64,000 nt of DNA from Roseateles chitinivorans (GCF_002761755.1 NZ_PEOG01000013.1:55444-119443), one strand, 5' to 3'. Shown: positions 52,879 to 64,000, counted from the stretch's first letter. Translations and numbers: made by a program. The notes: a model not told the origin generated them from the sequence alone.

Positions 52879-53961
52879 TCAGTCCGCGGCCTGCGCGATG
52901 ACCGCGGGCGCGATCACGCTGCGCCGGCGTGCGCGCTTCACGTCGTACATCCGCTCGTCGGCCAGGTGCAGGGCCTGCTCCACGCTGAGTCCGGTCGGGT
53001 CCAGCGCGACCACGCCAACGCTGGCGCCGGCGTACTGCAGCGCATGACCTTCGAGGTCGAATCGCCCGACGCTGGCGAGCGACGCGCGTTGCTCCAGGGT
53101 GCGCGCTGCCTGGGCCGGCTCGCCGCGATCGAGCAGCGGTATTGCCTGCGCGGAAGACGGCCCGCCGAGCGCCACGCCAGGCCCGACGACGACGAACTCG
53201 TCGCCGCCGACCCGCGCCAGCATGTCCGAGCCGCGCAGCTCCAGCGACAGGCGCTGGGCCATCTCGCGCAGGAACAGGTCGCCGCGGTGATGGCCGAGCT
53301 GGTCGTTGACGGCCTTGAAGCCGTCCAGGTCGATGCAGCCCAGCAGCACGCAGGTGCCGTCGCGCGCGGCGCGCTGCAGCTGCCGTTGCAGTTCGTCGAA
53401 CAGCGCGCGGCGGTTGGGCAGGCCGGTCAGCGCGTCGGTCAGGGCATAGGTCGCCAGTTGCTCGTTGGCGGCCCGAAGGTCCGCCACCAGCCGCTCGCGC
53501 TGCAGGAATTGCGCCACCAGCGAGGAGAACAGCCGCAGCAGCGACTCCGCCTCGGGCGCGATCGGCCGACGTTGCGCGCTCGCCGCGCACAGCGTGCCCA
53601 TCAGCTCGCCGCCGTCGTCGCGCACCGGCGCGCTGACATAGGTCTGGATGCCGAGCTGGCGGGCCGCGTCGGAGTCGCCCCAGCAGTCCGACACGTCGCT
53701 GGTGGCCATGCGGCCGGCGTCCAGCGCGCGCTTGCACAAGGTGTCGGACCAGTCCACCGTCAGCCCCTCGGGAATGGTCATCGTGCCGGTGTTGCGGGCG
53801 ATCAGCACATGCTGCTGGCCGGCACGCAGGTCGATGGTCGTGAGGTAGGTGGACTCGAGCCCGGTGATCGAGCCCAGCATGTCCAGCAGCGGGCGGGTGA
53901 GCTGGTCGAGGTTCCGGGCGACCGGCACGGTCGAGGTCAGGCGGGCAAGCAGGGCATCCAA
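52879..53961 (-). CDS. GAF-GGDEF diguanylate cyclase
   Basis: A 360-residue cytoplasmic protein starting at TTG; no in-frame ATG is available before an upstream stop. GAF domain at about 12-155, then a helical linker and GGDEF domain (about 170-345). The active-site motif GGDEF (252-256) is intact, and the inhibitory-site RxxD (Arg243-Asp246) lies exactly five residues before it, so c-di-GMP product inhibition is expected. Between the active site and the end is a roughly 30-residue Ala/Gln/Arg-rich insertion. Convergent with the hybrid kinase, a possible functional partner. Confidence 0.9.
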   Translation of the reverse strand: MDALLARLTSTVPVARNLDQLTRPLLDMLGSITGLESTYLTTIDLRAGQQHVLIARNTGTMTIPEGLTVDWSDTLCKRALDAGRMATSDVSDCWGDSDAARQLGIQTYVSAPVRDDGGELMGTLCAASAQRRPIAPEAESLLRLFSSLVAQFLQRERLVADLRAANEQLATYALTDALTGLPNRRALFDELQRQLQRAARDGTCVLLGCIDLDGFKAVNDQLGHHRGDLFLREMAQRLSLELRGSDMLARVGGDEFVVVGPGVALGGPSSAQAIPLLDRGEPAQAARTLEQRASLASVGRFDLEGHALQYAGASVGVVALDPTGLSVEQALHLADERMYDVKRARRRSVIAPAVIAQAAD

Positions 53962-54154
53962 GATCGGCGTCGAAGGTCGGGACTGAAGCCGCCGATGTTG
54001 TCACAACTGCGCCGCGTCGCCGGACGCCGTCCGTCATGGTATTCGCGCCGTCCGCCGGATCTGCCCGGCGAGCTCCCCCGCCAGGACGCAGGGCCGGGAC
54101 GCCGGGCGTGTGAATTGCCGCGACCGTTTCATCGAAGGCTCAGGGAGAACCCCC

Positions 54155-54592
54155 ATGCAACGTGACGGACAGTACCGCGGCGTCTCGTACCGGGTCGAAT
54201 CGACACCCACGGCCGGCGGCGCCTATGTCGGCCGCTACCAGTTGCTGGATGCCGGGCGGCGGCGGCACGACGCGACCGATCATGAATTCCTCGGCGGCGG
54301 ACCGGCCGACAACGACGCTTTCGGCGAGGACCTGGACGCCCCGCTGGAACGGCACTCGGCGATCGACGCCGGCCCGGCGCACGGTGGAGCGCAGCTCGGC
54401 AGGGCGGCGACCGGCGTCGAGGACGTCGTCCATCCGTCGCTCGACCCGGTCTGGGCGACGGAGAACGAGGCCCTCAGCTACGCCACCGAGGCGGCCTGCC
54501 ACGCGATCGAGATCATGCAGCTCGGTCGTCCGCAGGCGCAGGGCCGCGGCAGCGGCTCGAGCTGGCGCCGCACGGACACGCTGGGGCAGTGA
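54155..54592 (+). CDS. Protein of unknown function
   Basis: A 145-residue cytoplasmic protein. GGGAG lies 6-9 bases before the ATG. The N-terminal part (YRGVSYRVESTPTAGGAYVG and RYQLLDAG) looks like a small beta-sheet, the middle is Gly/Ala/Asp-rich, and the C-terminal region has a helix with ATEAACHAIEIMQLG. No signal peptide, membrane helix or recognised domain. It stands alone between divergent units. Confidence 0.65.
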   Translation: MQRDGQYRGVSYRVESTPTAGGAYVGRYQLLDAGRRRHDATDHEFLGGGPADNDAFGEDLDAPLERHSAIDAGPAHGGAQLGRAATGVEDVVHPSLDPVWATENEALSYATEAACHAIEIMQLGRPQAQGRGSGSSWRRTDTLGQ

Positions 54593-54600
54593 ACGCCGGA

Positions 54601-54637
54601 TGAAAAACGGCGCCGGCCGCGATGCGGTCCGGCGCCG
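54601..54637 (-). terminator. Intrinsic terminator of the second RND operon
   Basis: CGGCGCCGG (54608-54616) pairs with CCGGCGCCG (54629-54637), with inner CCGC/GCGG extending the stem. Read on the minus strand it is followed by TTTTT (54603-54607). It lies 33 bp past the outer-membrane factor stop. Confidence 0.88.
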
Positions 54638-54669
54638 GTAGGCGCGTCCAGGCGAGGTCGACGCCCGCG

Positions 54670-56085
54670 TCAGGACGGCTGGCGCGCGGCGTCCAGGCCG
54701 CCGCCCAGCACCTTGTAGAGCTGCACCTGGTTCTGCAGCTGCGCCAGACGCACCTGCAGCGCCGCCTGCTGCGCCGCGAAGCTCGCACGCTGCGCGTCCA
54801 GCAGGTCCAGGCTGGAGGCCGCGCCGTTGCGATAGCTCAGGTCCACCAGCTCCAGGCGAGTCGCCTCGGCCGCGGCCTGAGCGTCCTGGGCCCGCAGCTG
54901 CTCGTCCAGCGTCGCCCGACCCGCCAGCGCGTCGGCGACCTCGCGGAACGCCGTCTGCACGGCTTTCTCATACTGCGCGACGGCGATCTGCTGGTTGGCC
55001 CGCGCCGCGGCGACGTTGTTGCGCACCCGCCCCGCGTCGAAGATCGGCATCAGCGCCGAGCCCGCGATGCTCCATGCGCTCTGGCTGAACAGGTCCTTCA
55101 AGGCGCTGCTGGCCGTGCCCACGCTGCTGGTCAGCGTGATGCTCGGGAAGTAGGCCGCGCGCGCGACGCCGATGTTGGCCTCGGCCGCCACCAGTTGCTG
55201 CTCGGCCTGGCGCACGTCGGGACGCGCCACCAGCACCTGCGACGGCACGCCCGCCAGCAGCGCGCCCATGGTCTGGTCGCTCAGCGGGCGCGACTGCGGC
55301 AGCGAGTCCGGCAGCGGCTGCCCCACCAGCAGCGTCAGCGCGTTCAGGTCCTGCTGGCGCGTGCGCTCGGCCTGGGCCAGGGTGGCGCGCGCCGATTCAT
55401 AGGACGACCGGGCGGTGCTCAGGTCCAGGTTGGACGCGGCGCCGTTGTCGAACTTCAGCTGCATCAGCTTGAGGCTGTCCTCGCGCGTGGCCAGCGTCTG
55501 GCGGGTGAGCGCCAGCAGTTCCTCGTCGGCCTGCACCGCCAGGTAGGCCTGGGCCACGCCCGCGACCAGGCTGATCCGCGCCGACCGCGCCGCCTCGTCC
55601 GTCGCCAGGTACTGGGCGAAGGCGGCGGCGCTCTGGTTCTTGACCCGGCTGAACAGGTCGATCTCGTACGAGGTGATCTGCAGACCCGCCTGGTAGGCGC
55701 TGACGATCCGGCTGTCGCCGTTCGAGGTGGTCTGCGGACCGCGTTGCGCCGTCACTCCGAGGTTGACCGTGGGCCAGCGGCTGGCCGCGGTGACATTGGC
55801 CTGCGCCCGCGCCACGTCGACATTCAGCAGCGCCACACGCAGGTCGCGGTTGTTCTTCAGCGCGAGCTCGATCAGCTGCTTGAGCCGCTCGTCGCGGAAG
55901 AACTGCTGCCACTGCAGTTCGGTGGCCGCCTTGGCGTCGGCCGCCTCGGCGCCGGGACCCTGCGGCCACTGCGGCGCCACCGGCGCCTCAGGGCGCTGGT
56001 GCTCGGGCGCCAGGTTGACGCAGCCCGCCAGCAGCGCCACCGTCGCGGCGGCTGCGGCCATCACTGAGAGTTTTCTTTTCATCAT
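54670..56085 (-). CDS. RND efflux outer-membrane factor, NodT/OprM family lipoprotein
   Basis: A 471-residue outer-membrane channel. Lipobox VALLAGC (Cys22), then two OEP repeats with QITSYEIDLFSRVKN, ARPDVRQAEQQLVAAEANIG and YRNGAASSLDLLDAQRASF. It is last in the adaptor-pump-channel operon, starting 2 bp after the pump's stop codon. A strong intrinsic terminator follows. Without the Thr-Ala linker seen in the first operon's channel. The pair with an AcrB-type pump makes it a general drug-efflux exit duct. Confidence 0.94.
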   Translation of the reverse strand: MMKRKLSVMAAAAATVALLAGCVNLAPEHQRPEAPVAPQWPQGPGAEAADAKAATELQWQQFFRDERLKQLIELALKNNRDLRVALLNVDVARAQANVTAASRWPTVNLGVTAQRGPQTTSNGDSRIVSAYQAGLQITSYEIDLFSRVKNQSAAAFAQYLATDEAARSARISLVAGVAQAYLAVQADEELLALTRQTLATREDSLKLMQLKFDNGAASNLDLSTARSSYESARATLAQAERTRQQDLNALTLLVGQPLPDSLPQSRPLSDQTMGALLAGVPSQVLVARPDVRQAEQQLVAAEANIGVARAAYFPSITLTSSVGTASSALKDLFSQSAWSIAGSALMPIFDAGRVRNNVAAARANQQIAVAQYEKAVQTAFREVADALAGRATLDEQLRAQDAQAAAEATRLELVDLSYRNGAASSLDLLDAQRASFAAQQAALQVRLAQLQNQVQLYKVLGGGLDAARQPS

Positions 56086-56087
56086 CG

Positions 56088-59000
56088 TCAGACTCCGTCC
56101 GCGTTCTTCGCAGCATGGGCGGCCCGGGTCGCGTCGGGACCGTCGAGCTCATGGGAGTACAGCTTCTGCTGGCGCTCGCTGCCCTTGAAGAAGCGGCGCA
56201 CCACCAGGAAGAACACCGGCACGAACACGACCGCCAGCACCGTCGCGGTCACCATGCCCGACAGCACGCCGGTGCCGATCGCCCGCTGGCTCGCCGAGCC
56301 CGCGCCACTCGCGAAGAACAGCGGCGTGACGCCCAGGATGAAGGCCATCGAGGTCATGATGATCGGACGGAAGCGCAGGTGCGCCGCCTCCAGCACCGAC
56401 TCCACCAGCCCCTTGCCCTGCGCCTGCAGGTCCTTGGCGAACTCGATGATCAGGATCGCGTTCTTCGCCGACAGGCCGATGATGGTGATCAGGCCGACCT
56501 TGAAGTACACGTCGTTCGGCATGCCCCGCAGCGTCGCGCCGAGCAGCGCGCCCAGCAGGCCCAGCGGCACCACCAGCATCACCGACAGCGGGATGGACCA
56601 GCTCTCATAGAGCGCGGCCAGGCACAGGAACACCGCCAGCAGCGAGAACGCCAGCAGGATGCCGGCCTGCGAGCCGGAGAGCTGCTCCTCGCGCGACAGG
56701 CCGGTCCACTCGTAGCCGATGCCCGGCGGGAGCTGGCGGATCATCGACTCGAGTTCCTTCATCGCCTGGCCGGTCGAGGCGCCGGCCGCCGCGTCACCGG
56801 CCAGGCGCATCGCCGGATAGCCGTTGTAGCGGGTGGCCTGCATCTGGCCGGTGATCCAGCGGCTGGACGCGAAGGCCGACAGCGGCACATTGGCGCCCTG
56901 GGCATTGGTCACGTTGATCGCCAGCACGTCTTCCGGCGTCATCCGCTTGGGCGCGTCGGCCTGCACCACGACGCGCTGCATGCGGCCGGTGCTCGGGAAG
57001 TCGTTGACGTAGGTCGAGCCCAGCTGGATGCCCAGCGTGCGCGCGATCGTGTCGTAGCCCACGCCCAGTGCCTGCGCCTTGTCGCGGTCGATGTCGACCT
57101 GCAGCTGCGGCGCATCCTCCAGGCCGTCCGGTCGCATGCCGGTGATGATCTTGCTCTTCTGCGCCATGCCCATCAGCTGGTTGCGCGCGTTGAGCAGGGC
57201 CTCGTGCCCAAGCCCGCCGCGGTCCTGCAGGCGCAGCGCGAAGCCGGTGGCGGTCCCCAGTTCCGGGATCGGGGGCGGCGACAGCGGGAAGACGAAGGCG
57301 TCGCGCACGCCCACCATCATCGCGCCCATCACCCGACCGGCCAGCGCCTGCGCGCTGTGGTCCTTGCCCTTGCGCTCCTCCCACGGCTTCAGCGGCACGA
57401 ACACCAGCGCGGCGTTCTGGCCCTGGCCGGAGAAGGAGAAGCCGATCACGCCGATGGTGTCGGCCACTTCCGGCTGCTTGTGCAGGAAGTTCTCGACGGT
57501 GGCGACGGCGGCCTCGGTCCGGTTGGACGTCGCGCCCGGCGGCAGCTGGACGTTGACGATCAGGTAGCCCTGGTCCTCGTTCGGCAGGAAGGAAGTGGGC
57601 ATGCGGATGTACAGCCAGCCCACGACCGCGACGATCGCGGCGAAGGCCACCATCATCGAGCCGCTGCGCTTGAGCAGCCGCGCCACCCAGCCCTCGTAGC
57701 CCTTGGCGGTGCGCGAGAAGCCGCGGTTGAACCAGCCGAAGAAGCCGCGCTTCTCATGGTGGTGGCCGGCCTCGACCGGCTTGAGCAGCGTCGCGCACAG
57801 CGCCGGCGTCAGCGACAGCGCCATCAGCGCCGACAGCGCCATCGACGCGACCATCGCCAGCGAGAACTGGCGGTAGATGTTGCCCACCGAGCCGGCGAAG
57901 AACGCCATCGGCACGAACACCGCGATCAGCACCGTGGTGATGCCGATGATGGCGCCGGAGATCTGGCCCATCGCCTTCTTCGTCGCCTCGCGCGGGCTGA
58001 GGCCCTCCTCGCTCATGATGCGCTCGACGTTCTCGACGACGACGATCGCGTCGTCGACCAGGATGCCGATCGCCAGCACCATGCCGAACAGGGTCAGCAC
58101 GTTGATCGAGAAGCCCAGCGTCAGCATCACGCCGAAGGTGCCCAGCAGCGCCACCGGCACCACCAGCGTCGGGATCAGCGTGTAGCGCCAGTCCTGCAGG
58201 AACAGGTACATCACCAGGAAGACCAGGATGATGGCTTCCACCAGCGTCTCGACCACCTGCGAGATCGAGATCTTCACGAACTTGGAGGAGTCGTAGGGGA
58301 CGGTGTAGACCACGCCGGCGGGGAAGTACTTCTTCAGCTCTTCCATCCGCTGCTTGATCGCGGTGGCGGTGCCCAGCGCGTTGCCGGTGGGCGAGAGCTG
58401 CACGCCGATGCCGGTGGAGGGCTGGCCGTTCAGGCGGGTGTAGGTGGCGTAGCTCTGGCCGCCCAGCTCGATGCGGGCGACGTCCTTGAGCAGCACCTTG
58501 GAGCCGTCGGTGTTGGCGCGCAGGACGATCTTCTCGAACTGCGCCTTGTCCTCCAGCTGGCCCTTGACCACGATGGTCGCCGACATCGTCTGGCTGCTCG
58601 TGTTCGGGCGGTCGCCCAGCACGCCGGCCGGGACCAGCGCGTTCTGCGCGGCGACCGCGGCGCTGACCTCGGCCGGGCTGAGGTTGTAGGACTGCATCTT
58701 GGCCGGGTCCAGCCAGATGCGCATCGCGCGTTCGGAACCGAACAGCTGCGCCTGGCCGACGCCCGGGATGCGCTGGATCTCGGGAACGATGTTGCGGGCG
58801 GCGTAGTCGCCCAGCGCGATCGGGTCCATCGAGCCGTCCTGCGAGGCCATGGTCACGAACAGCAGGAAGTTGGAGCGCGACTTGTCGACGCGCACGCCCT
58901 GCTGGGTGACCGCCGCCGGCAGGCGCGGCGTGGCGCGCGAGAGGCGGTTCTGGATCTCGACCTGCGCCAGGTCGATGTTGGTGCCCGATTCGAAGGTCAC

Positions 59001-59273
59001 CGTGATCGAGCCGGTGCCGTTGGCCTGGCTGATCGATTCCATGTAGGCCAGGCCGGGCGCGCCGTTGAGCTCCTGCTCGATGACGGACACCACCGCCTCG
59101 TCCAGCGTCTTGGCCGAGGCGCCGGGGTAGGCGACCGAGATCACCAGCGAGGGCGGCGCCACGGTCGGGTACTGCGCCACCGGCAGCTGGGTGATCGCCA
59201 CCCCGCCGAAGACGAGGATGAACAAGGCGATCACCCACGCGAAGATGGGGCGATCAATGAAGAAACGTGCCAT
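56088..59273 (-). CDS. RND multidrug efflux permease, HAE1 family (AcrB/MexB-like)
   Basis: A 1061-residue inner-membrane proton/drug antiporter. The AcrB-type N-terminus ([19 protein letters not shown]), PVAQYPTVAPPSLVISVAYPGASA region (in part), porter segments and [18 protein letters not shown] with the proton-relay Asp pair are all present. It fits the AcrB/MexB/TtgB branch more closely than the first pump, which is MexF-like, so the two operons probably export different spectra. It lies 29 bp after the adaptor gene. Confidence 0.95.
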   Translation of the reverse strand: MARFFIDRPIFAWVIALFILVFGGVAITQLPVAQYPTVAPPSLVISVAYPGASAKTLDEAVVSVIEQELNGAPGLAYMESISQANGTGSITVTFESGTNIDLAQVEIQNRLSRATPRLPAAVTQQGVRVDKSRSNFLLFVTMASQDGSMDPIALGDYAARNIVPEIQRIPGVGQAQLFGSERAMRIWLDPAKMQSYNLSPAEVSAAVAAQNALVPAGVLGDRPNTSSQTMSATIVVKGQLEDKAQFEKIVLRANTDGSKVLLKDVARIELGGQSYATYTRLNGQPSTGIGVQLSPTGNALGTATAIKQRMEELKKYFPAGVVYTVPYDSSKFVKISISQVVETLVEAIILVFLVMYLFLQDWRYTLIPTLVVPVALLGTFGVMLTLGFSINVLTLFGMVLAIGILVDDAIVVVENVERIMSEEGLSPREATKKAMGQISGAIIGITTVLIAVFVPMAFFAGSVGNIYRQFSLAMVASMALSALMALSLTPALCATLLKPVEAGHHHEKRGFFGWFNRGFSRTAKGYEGWVARLLKRSGSMMVAFAAIVAVVGWLYIRMPTSFLPNEDQGYLIVNVQLPPGATSNRTEAAVATVENFLHKQPEVADTIGVIGFSFSGQGQNAALVFVPLKPWEERKGKDHSAQALAGRVMGAMMVGVRDAFVFPLSPPPIPELGTATGFALRLQDRGGLGHEALLNARNQLMGMAQKSKIITGMRPDGLEDAPQLQVDIDRDKAQALGVGYDTIARTLGIQLGSTYVNDFPSTGRMQRVVVQADAPKRMTPEDVLAINVTNAQGANVPLSAFASSRWITGQMQATRYNGYPAMRLAGDAAAGASTGQAMKELESMIRQLPPGIGYEWTGLSREEQLSGSQAGILLAFSLLAVFLCLAALYESWSIPLSVMLVVPLGLLGALLGATLRGMPNDVYFKVGLITIIGLSAKNAILIIEFAKDLQAQGKGLVESVLEAAHLRFRPIIMTSMAFILGVTPLFFASGAGSASQRAIGTGVLSGMVTATVLAVVFVPVFFLVVRRFFKGSERQQKLYSHELDGPDATRAAHAAKNADGV

Positions 59274-59302
59274 GTCTTGAATCCTTCCTGAGCGTCAGGC
59301 GC

Positions 59303-60574
59303 TCAGCGGCTCGCCGCGCCGGAGGCGGCGGGAGCCGCGCCGGACGCTGCGCCGGACGCCGCGCTGGCCGGGTTGAACGGCACCGGATTCACCGGCGCCC
59401 CCGGCACGAACATCTTCTGGAAGCCGTCGGCGATGACCTTCTCGCCGGGCTTGAGGCCGTCCAGCACCACCCACTGGTTGCCGATGGCGTTGCCGATCTT
59501 CACCTTGCGCGGCGCGGGCTTGTTGTCGGGGCCGACCACCAGCACCGTGTCGCCGGTGGAGCCGCGCGTCACCGCCTGTTGCGGCAGCAGCACCGCCGAC
59601 GGCAGTTCCGCCTGCGCGACGCGCACGCGCACGTACTGGCCGGGCAGCAGCAGGCCGTCCGGGTTGGGCACCTCGGCGCGCAGCGTCACCTGGCCCGAGG
59701 TCGGATCGACGCTCAGGTCGGTGAACAGCAGCTTGCCGGTGCGCGGGTAGACGGTGCCGTCGTCGCCGACGATCTCGACTTGCGCCGCATTCGCGCCGGC
59801 GCTGCGCAACTGGCCCGCGGCCAGCGCGCGGCGCATCGCCTGCACCTCGTTGGCCGATTGGGTGAAGTTGACGTAGACGCTGCTGACCTGCTGGATCAAC
59901 GCCAGCTGCGTGGCGTCGGACGCCCCCACCAGCGCGCCCTCGGTCACCAGCGCGCGGCCGATGCGACCGGAGATCGGCGCGTAGACATGGGCGTAATCCA
60001 GGCTCAGCTTGGCCTGCACGACGGCCGCCTTCGCTGCGGCCACGTCGGCCGCCGCGGCCTTGGCGGTCGCTACCGAGGTGATGTATTCCTGCTGGCTGAT
60101 CGCCTTCGCGTCGGCCAGCGGCTTGTTGCGGGCCGCCTGCGCCGCGGCCTGCGCCTCGTTGGCCTGCGCCTTGGCCAGGTTGGCGTTGGCGCTGTCGAAC
60201 TGCGCCTGGTACGGCGCCGGGTCGATCAGGAACAGCGCCTGGCCGGCCTTGACCTCCGAACCCTCGGTGAAGAGCCGCTTGAGCACCACGCCGTTGACCC
60301 GGGCGCGGACCTGTGCGGTGCGCAGCGCCTCGACCCGGCCCGGCAGCTCGGTCTGCAGCGCGACCGCCTGCTGACCCACCGTGACCACGCCGACATTGGC
60401 CGGCGGCATGCCGCCGCCGCCCGGACCGCCCTTGCCGGCCGCCTCGTCCTTGCCGCAGGCGGTCAGCACCGCCGCGATCGAGATCACGAGCGGCACCAGG
60501 TAGAGCATGCGCGCGCCGGCCTTCAGGCCCGGGCGCTCCGACCCCGGCGTTGCTTTTGTCAGAGGGGTAGACAT
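59303..60574 (-). CDS. RND efflux periplasmic adaptor lipoprotein (AcrA/MexA-like)
   Basis: A 423-residue membrane-fusion protein. A hydrophobic segment ends in a lipobox (AAVLTACG), so it is lipid-anchored like AcrA. Lipoyl half-motifs (VNGVVLKRLFTEGSEVKAGQ; YAPISGRIGRALVTEGALVG), an Ala/Gln/Lys-rich hairpin between them and the family's VTLRAEVPNPDGLLLPGQYV are clear. The C-terminal Ala/Ser/Gly repeat tail is low complexity. ATG 60574 is preferred, with a GTG one codon upstream also possible. First gene of the operon, divergent from the TetR repressor. Confidence 0.94.
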   Translation of the reverse strand: MSTPLTKATPGSERPGLKAGARMLYLVPLVISIAAVLTACGKDEAAGKGGPGGGGMPPANVGVVTVGQQAVALQTELPGRVEALRTAQVRARVNGVVLKRLFTEGSEVKAGQALFLIDPAPYQAQFDSANANLAKAQANEAQAAAQAARNKPLADAKAISQQEYITSVATAKAAAADVAAAKAAVVQAKLSLDYAHVYAPISGRIGRALVTEGALVGASDATQLALIQQVSSVYVNFTQSANEVQAMRRALAAGQLRSAGANAAQVEIVGDDGTVYPRTGKLLFTDLSVDPTSGQVTLRAEVPNPDGLLLPGQYVRVRVAQAELPSAVLLPQQAVTRGSTGDTVLVVGPDNKPAPRKVKIGNAIGNQWVVLDGLKPGEKVIADGFQKMFVPGAPVNPVPFNPASAASGAASGAAPAASGAASR

Positions 60575-60715
60575 CACGATGGGATTCCTCTCGCAGTACA
60601 GATCAGTTCTTCGGATGAGCGGCCCGGCGCGACACCGCCAGGCGGAAGATCGGCGGCCGCTTCCGGCAAGCCCGGGCCCTCGCCGTCACGGTTCGACCCA
60701 AAGTCGCGCAGTATA

Positions 60716-60738
60716 TACATACATTCATGCATGTATGT
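60716..60738. promoter_or_regulatory. AcrR/TtgR-like operator
   Basis: TACATACAT (60716-60724), six bases, ATGTATGT (60731-60738). The arms match the established AcrR operator arms (TACATACAT/ATGTATGTA). It lies in the only AT-rich part of the divergent region between the adaptor and the TetR-family gene and is expected to overlap both promoters. Confidence 0.88.
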
Positions 60739-60768
60739 TTCTGGAACGTGCTTCTACAATCGCACCCC

Positions 60769-61500
60769 ATGGCCCGCCGAACCAAACAAGAAGCCCAGGA
60801 AACCCGCGCCCGTCTGCTGGACGCCGCGGAGCAGCTGTTCCATGAACGCGGCGTTTCCCGCACCTCGTTGCAGGACATCGCCCAGGCCGCCGGCGTGACG
60901 CGCGGTGCCGTGTACTGGCACTTCGAAGACAAGGTCCAGCTCTTCAACGCGATGATGGAACGCGCCACCATGCCGCTGGAGGAGGACTTCGAGGCGTCGG
61001 TGTCGCCCGGGCCGGACCGGCCATTGGACGACTTGCGGCTGCGCCTGATGAACGTCATGCACTGCGCCGCGTTCAACGCTCGCACACGCCGTGCCTTCGA
61101 GATCGCCAACCTGCGGGTCGAATTCGTCGGCGAGATGGCCTCGGTGCGCGATCGCAAGGTGGCCGCGCACCGGGAATGGACGGCCCACAACCGCGAGGCC
61201 TTCGAGCGGGCCAAGACGCTGGGGCAGTTGCCGCGCGAGGTCGACACGCAGCAGGCGGCGATCGGCCTGATGGCCCTGGTGGGCGGCCTGCTTCACCACT
61301 GGATGCTGGATCCGGAGGCCTTCGACCTGATCGAGGTCGGACAGGCGCGGCTGGAGCATTACCTCTCCTCGTTGACGGTCACGGTGCCCAACCGCTTCGC
61401 GCCGCTGACCGCCGCCGAGCGGGGGGCGCTCGGGCGACAGCCGGTGTGCTCGGGCAACCGGGCGGACGACGGCGGCACCGAGGACGGCCACGACGACTGA
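60769..61500 (+). CDS. TetR-family repressor, AcrR/TtgR type
   Basis: A 243-residue regulator. Helix-turn-helix at about 10-56 (ARLLDAAEQLFHERGVSRTS; DIAQAAGVTRGAVYWHFEDK) and the TetR_C_2/AcrR ligand domain (about 80-205). The start ATG 60769 follows the operator closely. A C-terminal extension of about 25 residues rich in Asp, Gly and Arg is not typical. It should repress the divergent RND operon and itself and be released by pump substrates. Confidence 0.94.
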   Translation: MARRTKQEAQETRARLLDAAEQLFHERGVSRTSLQDIAQAAGVTRGAVYWHFEDKVQLFNAMMERATMPLEEDFEASVSPGPDRPLDDLRLRLMNVMHCAAFNARTRRAFEIANLRVEFVGEMASVRDRKVAAHREWTAHNREAFERAKTLGQLPREVDTQQAAIGLMALVGGLLHHWMLDPEAFDLIEVGQARLEHYLSSLTVTVPNRFAPLTAAERGALGRQPVCSGNRADDGGTEDGHDD

Positions 61501-61555
61501 GCCTCGTCGGGCGCGGCCGTCCATCGTCGCGATTAACCGCTAATCCGGTGGAAAG

Positions 61556-61595
61556 CCCTGCATTTGTGCAGGGTCCCCTGAGGGAAACCCCAGGG
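61556..61595. promoter_or_regulatory. Two consecutive hairpins before the YgiQ-type gene
   Basis: CCCTGCA-TTTG-TGCAGGG (61556-61573) is a perfect 7-bp stem. CCCTG (61576-61580) with CAGGG (61591-61595), enclosing GGG/CCC, forms a second. Neither is followed by a T-run, so they are more likely leader structure than a terminator for the TetR gene. Confidence 0.4.
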
Positions 61596-61636
61596 TGCGG
61601 CGACAATAGCCGGTTGCCCACGCCCGAGCCGCCGCC

Positions 61637-64000
<2,364 letters not shown>

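Noticed and set aside
56115..59291. 1058-codon plus-strand ORF opposite the second RND pump
   Set aside because: Antisense shadow of similar length to the pump gene. His/Arg/Asp-rich translation without motifs.

Overview
This 64 kb window is GC-rich (close to 70% by eye) chromosomal DNA from a betaproteobacterium. Codon use with strong G/C at third positions, the ceoR/llpE-type efflux layout, a DctSR-DctPQM TRAP locus and a TonB receptor all suggest Burkholderiales, perhaps the Roseateles/Mitsuaria/Rubrivivax group. That placement is an inference; no rRNA gene is present to confirm it. No tRNA, rRNA, CRISPR array, phage or insertion sequence was recognised. Many long antisense ORFs exist only because of the GC content and are left out.

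Layout, left half. A truncated haloacetate-dehalogenase-type hydrolase opens the window. Next is a MexEF/BpeEF/CeoAB-type RND efflux operon on the minus strand (llpE-like hydrolase, adaptor, pump, outer-membrane factor) with a divergent LysR regulator. A DUF488 protein and a secreted PHP-domain lipoprotein follow. A QseBC/TctDE-type two-component system is divergent to a hydrolase-acyl carrier protein-ketosynthase trio. A RelE/HigB-type toxin-antitoxin pair, the DctS/DctR two-component system and the divergent dctPQM TRAP transporter come next. Then come an unknown lipoprotein/small-protein pair, AraC regulators with a VOC protein, a DUF3224 protein, a frameshifted short-chain dehydrogenase, and a HlyD-ABC exporter followed by an unrecognised secreted protein.

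Layout, right half. A formate-dehydrogenase-like cluster (YdeP/FdhF-type molybdoenzyme, small protein, FdhD) lies beside an OFA-family MFS transporter. A 730 bp intergenic region carries a strong intrinsic terminator, so it may encode a small RNA or a leader. A Gln/Ser-rich secreted protein, an L,D-transpeptidase-like protein and an Oar-type TonB receptor follow. Then come an isochorismatase-type hydrolase, a Crp-like regulator, and a four-gene minus-strand unit containing an isolated flgH. The DmeR/DmeF nickel/cobalt efflux pair has a clear RcnR-type operator. A CheB-CheR-PAS-kinase-receiver hybrid protein and a diguanylate cyclase follow. A second RND operon (AcrAB-OMF type) with a divergent TetR repressor and an AcrR-like operator comes next, and a YgiQ-type radical SAM gene runs off the right end.

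How the genes work together. The window is dominated by envelope and environment-response modules: three exporters, two classical two-component systems plus one hybrid, c-di-GMP synthesis, C4-dicarboxylate uptake, metal efflux and possible formate handling. The least explained parts are the hydrolase-ACP-ketosynthase trio with its 11-bp-spaced response-regulator-like boxes, the orphan flgH unit, the lipoprotein pair at 23.4-24.7 kb, four CTTCAG repeats at exact 11-bp spacing before a secreted protein, and an LlpE-like hydrolase that has lost its nucleophile and catalytic His.
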